NCBI RefSeq assembly: GCF_018383905.1
Contig: NZ_JAGYWA010000006.1
Span: forward strand, 310,001 to 374,000
Direction: 5' to 3'
Length of the DNA stretch: 64,000 bases
Source: Flavobacterium branchiicola
Lineage (GTDB): Bacteria > Bacteroidota > Bacteroidia > Flavobacteriales > Flavobacteriaceae
Positions 59,300-64,000 of this stretch are shown piece after piece (the first letter of the stretch is position 1; each line of letters begins with the position of its first letter). The position numbers and the translations under genes were made by a program. Under the pieces are notes generated by a model that was not told the origin of the DNA, searched no databases, and worked only from the letters and a program-made list of their open reading frames with translations.

Positions 59300-62155
59300 A
59301 TGCCTAAAGACACATCAATAAAATCAGTTTTAATAATAGGTTCAGGACCTATTGTTATTGGACAAGCTTGCGAATTCGATTATGCGGGATCTCAATCTGC
59401 ACGTTCGATTCGCGAAGAAGGAATTGAGGTTATCTTGATTAACTCGAACCCAGCGACAATTATGACCGACCCATCTATGGCCGATCATATTTATCTGAAA
59501 CCATTAACTACAAAATCGATTATTGAAATTCTGAAGGAACATCCACAAATTGATGCTGTTTTACCAACTATGGGAGGACAAACAGCTTTGAACTTGTGTT
59601 TGGAAGCAGATGAAAAAGGAATCTGGCAGGATTTCGGAGTAAAATTAATTGGAGTTGATGTTAACGCTATTAATATTACTGAAGACAGAGAGCAGTTTAA
59701 ACAGCTTTTAGAAAAAATTAATGTACCTACTGCGCCTGCAAAAACGGCTACTTCATATTTAGAAGGAAAAGAAATTGCACAGGAATTTGGTTTCCCACTT
59801 GTAATTCGTCCTTCATTTACACTTGGAGGAACAGGAGCAGCAGTGGTTTACAAAAAAGAAGATTTTGATGAGCTTTTAACAAGAGGTCTTGAAGCTTCAC
59901 CAATTCACGAAGTTTTGATTGACAAAGCTTTGATGGGATGGAAAGAATACGAATTAGAACTTTTAAGAGATAAAAATGACAACGTTGTAATTATCTGTTC
60001 GATCGAAAATATGGACCCAATGGGAATTCATACCGGAGATTCGATTACAGTTGCACCTGCAATGACATTATCGGATACAACTTTCCAGAAATTACGTGAC
60101 TACGCTATCTTAATGATGAGAAGTATCGGAAATTTTGCGGGAGGATGTAACGTACAATTCGCGGTTTCTCCAGACGAAAAAGAAGATATCGTAGCGATCG
60201 AGATTAATCCTCGTGTATCTCGTTCTTCTGCATTGGCATCAAAAGCGACTGGATATCCAATTGCAAAAATTGCTTCTAAACTGGCTTTAGGTTACAACTT
60301 AGATGAGTTGCAAAACCAAATTACAAAATCGACATCGGCTCTTTTTGAACCAACTTTAGATTATGTAATCGTGAAAATCCCACGTTGGAACTTTGATAAA
60401 TTTGAAGGTGCTGACAGAACTCTTGGACTTCAGATGAAATCTGTAGGAGAGGTTATGGGAATCGGACGTTCTTTCCAGGAAGCTTTACACAAAGCGACTC
60501 AATCTTTAGAAATTAAGAGAAACGGAATAGGGGCAGACGGAAAAGGATATAAAAACTACGAACAAATTATCGAGAAACTAACTTTTGCAAGTTGGGATCG
60601 TGTTTTTGTAATTTATGATGCAATTGCAATGGGAATTCCGTTGAGCCGCATTCATGAAATCACAAAAATTGATATGTGGTTCTTGAAACAATACGAAGAG
60701 CTTTATACTTTAGAGAAAGAAATTTCTAATTATAAGGTTTCAAATTTACCAAAAGAGTTATTACTTGAAGCAAAACAAAAAGGTTTTGCCGACAGACAAA
60801 TCGCTCATATGATGAATTGTCTGGAAAGTGAAGTGCATACTTTACGTATGGATATGAACATTAATCGTGTGTTTAAACTTGTAGACACTTGTGCGGCAGA
60901 GTTTAAAGCAAAAACACCTTATTACTATTCTACTTTTGAGGCTGAAATCGAAAAAGCAAATGGTGAGCGTTATGTAGATAACGAAAGTGTTGTAACGGAG
61001 AAAAAGAAAATCATTGTTTTAGGTTCGGGACCAAACAGAATCGGACAAGGAATCGAGTTTGATTACTCTTGTGTTCACGGAGTTTTAGCAGCTAAAGAAT
61101 GTGGTTACGAAACGATCATGATTAACTGTAATCCTGAAACGGTTTCAACAGATTTTGATACTGCTGATAAATTATACTTCGAACCTGTTTTCTGGGAGCA
61201 TATTTATGATATCATTCAGCATGAGAAACCAGAAGGTGTAATTGTACAGCTTGGTGGACAAACAGCATTGAAACTGGCTGAAAAATTATCTAAATACGGA
61301 GTGAAAATCATCGGAACTAGTTTTGATGCACTTGATTTAGCCGAAGACAGAGGACGTTTTTCAGATTTATTGACAGAATTACATATTCCTTTCCCTAAAT
61401 TCGGAATTGCTGAAACGGCTGACGAAGCTTCTGCGCTTGCAGATACTTTAGATTTTCCATTATTGATTCGTCCTTCTTATGTATTAGGAGGTCAGGGAAT
61501 GAAAATTGTAATCAACAAAAAAGAATTAGAAGAGCACGTTATCAACTTATTGAAAACAATTCCTGGAAATAAATTACTTCTGGATCACTATTTAGCCGGA
61601 GCAATTGAAGCTGAAGCGGATGCGATTTGTGATGCTGACGGTAATGTTTACATCATCGGAATTATGGAGCATATCGAACCTTGCGGAGTTCACTCTGGAG
61701 ATAGTAATGCAACATTGCCTCCTTTTAACTTAGGAGAATTCGTAATGCAACAAATAAAAGATCATACTTATAAAATTGCGAGAGCGCTTAAAACAGTTGG
61801 TTTAATCAATATTCAGTTTGCAATAAAAGATGATACAGTTTACATTATCGAAGCAAATCCTAGAGCTTCAAGAACGGTTCCGTTTATTGCAAAAGCTTAC
61901 GGAGAGCCTTATGTAAACTACGCAACAAAAGTAATGTTAGGTCACAGTAAAGTAACCGACTTTGATTTTAATCCGCAATTAAAAGGATATGCAATCAAAC
62001 AACCGGTTTTCTCTTTCAGTAAATTCCACAACGTAAACAAAGCGTTAGGACCAGAAATGAAATCAACAGGAGAAAGCATCTTGTTTATTGACGACTTAAA
62101 AGACGATCAGTTCTACGAATTGTACTCTAGAAGAAAAATGTATTTGAGTAAATAA
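59300..62155 (+). CDS. carB: Carbamoyl-phosphate synthase large subunit, no MGS domain
   Basis: 951 residues. Two homologous ATP-grasp halves (start VLIIGSGPIVIGQACEFDYA; second half IIVLGSGPNRIGQGIEFDYS) with IEINPRVSRSSALASKATGY and IIEANPRASRTVPFIAKAYG. The chain ends at FIDDLKDDQFYELYSRRKMY, where E. coli CarB (1073 residues) goes on into the MGS allosteric domain that binds UMP, IMP and ornithine. The end is followed by a normal terminator, so this is not a truncation. It makes carbamoyl phosphate for pyrimidines and arginine; carA is not in the window. Confidence 0.97.
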   Translation: MPKDTSIKSVLIIGSGPIVIGQACEFDYAGSQSARSIREEGIEVILINSNPATIMTDPSMADHIYLKPLTTKSIIEILKEHPQIDAVLPTMGGQTALNLCLEADEKGIWQDFGVKLIGVDVNAINITEDREQFKQLLEKINVPTAPAKTATSYLEGKEIAQEFGFPLVIRPSFTLGGTGAAVVYKKEDFDELLTRGLEASPIHEVLIDKALMGWKEYELELLRDKNDNVVIICSIENMDPMGIHTGDSITVAPAMTLSDTTFQKLRDYAILMMRSIGNFAGGCNVQFAVSPDEKEDIVAIEINPRVSRSSALASKATGYPIAKIASKLALGYNLDELQNQITKSTSALFEPTLDYVIVKIPRWNFDKFEGADRTLGLQMKSVGEVMGIGRSFQEALHKATQSLEIKRNGIGADGKGYKNYEQIIEKLTFASWDRVFVIYDAIAMGIPLSRIHEITKIDMWFLKQYEELYTLEKEISNYKVSNLPKELLLEAKQKGFADRQIAHMMNCLESEVHTLRMDMNINRVFKLVDTCAAEFKAKTPYYYSTFEAEIEKANGERYVDNESVVTEKKKIIVLGSGPNRIGQGIEFDYSCVHGVLAAKECGYETIMINCNPETVSTDFDTADKLYFEPVFWEHIYDIIQHEKPEGVIVQLGGQTALKLAEKLSKYGVKIIGTSFDALDLAEDRGRFSDLLTELHIPFPKFGIAETADEASALADTLDFPLLIRPSYVLGGQGMKIVINKKELEEHVINLLKTIPGNKLLLDHYLAGAIEAEADAICDADGNVYIIGIMEHIEPCGVHSGDSNATLPPFNLGEFVMQQIKDHTYKIARALKTVGLINIQFAIKDDTVYIIEANPRASRTVPFIAKAYGEPYVNYATKVMLGHSKVTDFDFNPQLKGYAIKQPVFSFSKFHNVNKALGPEMKSTGESILFIDDLKDDQFYELYSRRKMYLSK

Positions 62156-62171
62156 GCTCAGATTCTGATAT

Positions 62172-62204
62172 AAAAAAAGCTCCAATGAAAATTGGAGCTT
62201 TTTT
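62172..62204. terminator. Bidirectional terminator
   Basis: AAAAAAGCTCCAAT and ATTGGAGCTTTTTT around GAAA, between carB and the convergent YiaA-like gene. Confidence 0.92.
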
Positions 62205-62225
62205 AGTTGTATATATTTCTGAAAT

Positions 62226-62624
62226 TTACTTGTTCTCAGCAAAGTTCATATTGTCTCTCGTATTTTTTTGTACCGAAATAGCACCAAACAATGCTAATAA
62301 AAAAGCAAAGGCATAAAAACCCTTCTCGCTTGGTAAAATAGTTGCATTTGCTAATCCGATAATTAATAAAGCAATAGATAAAACGGTTCCGAACCAGCAA
62401 ATACCATAATAAATATTTGTAACCGGAAGGTTTTCAAGTTTGTCTCTAACGCTTTTTTGCAGTGAAATAACAGCAAAAAGTCCGAACATTAAAACTGTAA
62501 AATAATATCCTTTTTCGTTTAAAAGCATTTCGGCTCTGGCAAGTCCAACTATAAATCCAACTGTTCCTGCTGCAAGAGCTACCCACGATGCCGCGATAAA
62601 GGCATTTGATGTTTTTTGTATCAT
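62226..62624 (-). CDS. YiaA/YiaB-family inner-membrane protein
   Basis: 132 residues with four hydrophobic segments in two similar halves: FIAASWVALAAGTVGFIVGL, GYYFTVLMFGLFAVISLQKS, ICWFGTVLSIALLIIGLANA, GFYAFAFLLALFGAISVQKN. The repeated EKGYY/EKGFY and QKS.RD/QKNTRD motifs mark the YiaAB two-helix domain. Function unknown. Confidence 0.9.
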   Translation of the reverse strand: MIQKTSNAFIAASWVALAAGTVGFIVGLARAEMLLNEKGYYFTVLMFGLFAVISLQKSVRDKLENLPVTNIYYGICWFGTVLSIALLIIGLANATILPSEKGFYAFAFLLALFGAISVQKNTRDNMNFAENK

Positions 62625-62830
62625 GATTAATTAGTTAATAATATTTCTGTTAGCCGCAAATATAGCAAAATTCAATTCATATGAAAAGGAAATCTATTTG
62701 GAATTATAAAGAATAATCTTTCTTATTTTGCCAGTGTAAGACTGGGAAATATTTTGCTTATTAATTAATTATAGTAAGTTTCAAAATACTGTAAAATGTT
62801 AAATTGTAAGAAAAAGAATATATTTAATAG

Positions 62831-62858
62831 TTGATATGTAGCTTTTTATGTATATTTG
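62831..62858 (+). promoter_or_regulatory. Promoter of the metalloprotease gene
   Basis: TTG (62831-62833), 17-bp spacer, TATATTTG (62851-62858), 24 bp before the ATG. Confidence 0.6.
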
Positions 62859-62882
62859 AATTTAACCTAAAACTAAAATATT

Positions 62883-64000
62883 ATGGTAAAAAAGAATCTA
62901 ATTGTAATGATGATATTCTTTTGTCTTACACCGTTTTTTATTCAATGCTCTAGGGATGATAAAGTTGTTGAAGAAGTAAAAGTAGATTATAATGAAGAGG
63001 TTATGATGTTAAGAGGTTTTATCTCAAATACATTATCAATAGATGCAAAAAAAATAATTTATGATTCAGAATGGGAGTCTTTTATAATTGATGGAGATAT
63101 GTTAATGTCTTTACAAGATGCTAGAGATCGTTTTAATTATTTGAATTCAAAAAGTGCAAGCAAAACTAATCAAAGAAAGGATACATACATAGTGAGTCCA
63201 GAAAAAGCGGGATCAATAACAGTATATGTTTCTTCTGAAGTTTCAGTAGATTGGAAAAGCGCAATAAATCAGGTAATAAACAATTGGAATACTTTAAATT
63301 CTAGTATTAATATTACTATAGTAAATGTTCCAACAGCAGGAAATATAAAAATTAGTTCATCGAATTTAGGTGACTCAAAGGGACTGGCATATGCTAGTGT
63401 ACCATCTTATAATGGTAATCCGGGGGTTTCTATATCGATAAATACTTATTATAATTTAACCGCATCTGAAAAAATTAAAACTATGACACATGAATTTGGT
63501 CATACTTTAGGATTGCTTCACACAGAAGAATCGCTAGGAGATCTGATACCGTGTACTCCAGTTGCAGATTATTCTTCTGTAATGACTTCAGGACGTAGGG
63601 ATTGGGCAGGTTTTAGTTATTATGATAATATTGCAATCAGTATATTGTATCCTGTTGCTATAGGAACTGAAAAAATATATAGGTATAAAAAAAATCAATA
63701 TTTTTTTTATACAACAGATCCATGTGAAATAACTCCAGGAAAAGATAGTTATATTTTTGATGGTGATGCGGGTTATTTATATTCAACTCAAGTTTTAGGA
63801 AGCGTACCTTTGTATCGATCGTATAATGCGACTTCAAAAGATCATGTGTTATGTACCTTTCAAACTTCATCAGCAGATATAGTCTTAGGGTATTTGTATC
63901 TTACTGAGAAACCTGGAACAGTTCCACTTTTTGGAGTCAGACACTATGATTATGAAGGAGTGCCACCTGGAAAATCTATTATCCATTATTTGTATACAAC
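62883..64000 (+). CDS. Lipoprotein zinc metalloprotease (M57/HEIGH-like), 5' part
   Basis: Open from ATG 62883 to the window end (372 codons visible). Lipoprotein signal (LIVMMIFFCLTPFFIQCS, Cys ~22). A propeptide-like region follows, then a metzincin-type zinc site HEFGHTLGLLH at residues 203-213 (HExxHxxGxxH) with the Met of SSVMTSG after it. This suits the dual-action HEIGH/M57 or pappalysin-like group. After residue ~260, two repeats resemble DUF5648 lectin-like units (LYRSYNATSKDHVLCT, LFGVRHYDYEGVPPGKS). A cell-surface protease with a C-terminal binding module is likely. The 3' end is outside the window. Confidence 0.85.
   Translation, partial: MVKKNLIVMMIFFCLTPFFIQCSRDDKVVEEVKVDYNEEVMMLRGFISNTLSIDAKKIIYDSEWESFIIDGDMLMSLQDARDRFNYLNSKSASKTNQRKDTYIVSPEKAGSITVYVSSEVSVDWKSAINQVINNWNTLNSSINITIVNVPTAGNIKISSSNLGDSKGLAYASVPSYNGNPGVSISINTYYNLTASEKIKTMTHEFGHTLGLLHTEESLGDLIPCTPVADYSSVMTSGRRDWAGFSYYDNIAISILYPVAIGTEKIYRYKKNQYFFYTTDPCEITPGKDSYIFDGDAGYLYSTQVLGSVPLYRSYNATSKDHVLCTFQTSSADIVLGYLYLTEKPGTVPLFGVRHYDYEGVPPGKSIIHYLYT

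Noticed and set aside
63658..63870. Minus-strand 70-codon ORF
   Set aside because: Antisense to the metalloprotease lipoprotein frame, which is open and motif-bearing.

Overview
The window is chromosomal DNA of a Flavobacterium-like member of the Bacteroidota (family Flavobacteriaceae). The evidence is low G+C; many promoters with the TAnnTTTG -7 box; a FecI/FecR/TonB-receptor/DUF4249 operon; families such as DUF4290, DUF5686, DUF4199 and PepSY-like proteins; a 6S-type RNA between zapA and rny; and a carB that ends before the MGS domain. I see no prophage, plasmid backbone, CRISPR array or intact insertion sequence. It is mostly an ordinary core segment interrupted by short accessory and repeat-rich gaps.

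Layout. 1-1.2 kb: 3' part of a secreted FN3/DUF5123-type beta-helix protein. 1.4-3.8 kb: leftward group of DUF6642-like, AraC regulator, a small HMA-fold-like protein and a Qnr-like pentapeptide protein. 3.9-7.1 kb: divergent Lrp regulator/EamA exporter, then AraC regulator plus YkgB/RclC-like membrane protein. 7.1-12.3 kb: sigma factor, small protein, FecR, TonB receptor and DUF4249 lipoprotein, one leftward operon. 12.5-14.6 kb: accessory patch with an inverted-repeat-bounded small membrane ORF, an XRE regulator, a GIY-YIG pseudogene with one stop codon, a tRNA-like fragment and tRNA-Met. 14.7-25.5 kb: housekeeping genes (aminotransferase IV, YqgE, HU, fmt, recQ, an ATPase, an esterase, DUF493, DUF4290, murA, a CDF transporter). 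25.7-31.3 kb: DUF5686 protein, aroQ and three paralogous outer-membrane barrels. 31.3-36.4 kb: xerD, PAS kinase, rny, 6S RNA, zapA and a coiled-coil partner. 36.5-42.1 kb: M23 peptidase, TonB receptor, bitopic membrane protein and lipoprotein. 42.3-49.4 kb: DUF2971, MsbA-like ABC exporter, PDDEXK/DUF1016 nuclease, phosphohexomutase, glycosyltransferase, DUF4199. 49.6-55 kb: rpmE2, GlmU-family protein, then a two-component system embedded among three PepSY-like proteins. 55.2-62.6 kb: ABC-F protein, small GNAT, hydrolase, TPR protein, rpmH, carB, YiaA-like protein. 62.9 kb to the end: a zinc metalloprotease lipoprotein cut by the window edge.

The most unusual signal is not a gene. At least nine intergenic arrays have an exact 8-bp register (cores CTAAG/CTGAG, ATTAGATA or CGCAAAG). 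Five of the CTAAG/ATTAGATA arrays start at, or directly after, a TAA stop codon and run away from the gene, and in convergent gaps they form opposed pairs around terminator hairpins. Other points worth attention: MurA has Asp where the fosfomycin-reactive Cys normally sits; two distant loci encode paralogous ~66-residue proteins, one wedged between a sigma factor and its anti-sigma factor; and a GIY-YIG gene is flanked by tRNA-Met and a degenerate copy of its 3' part.
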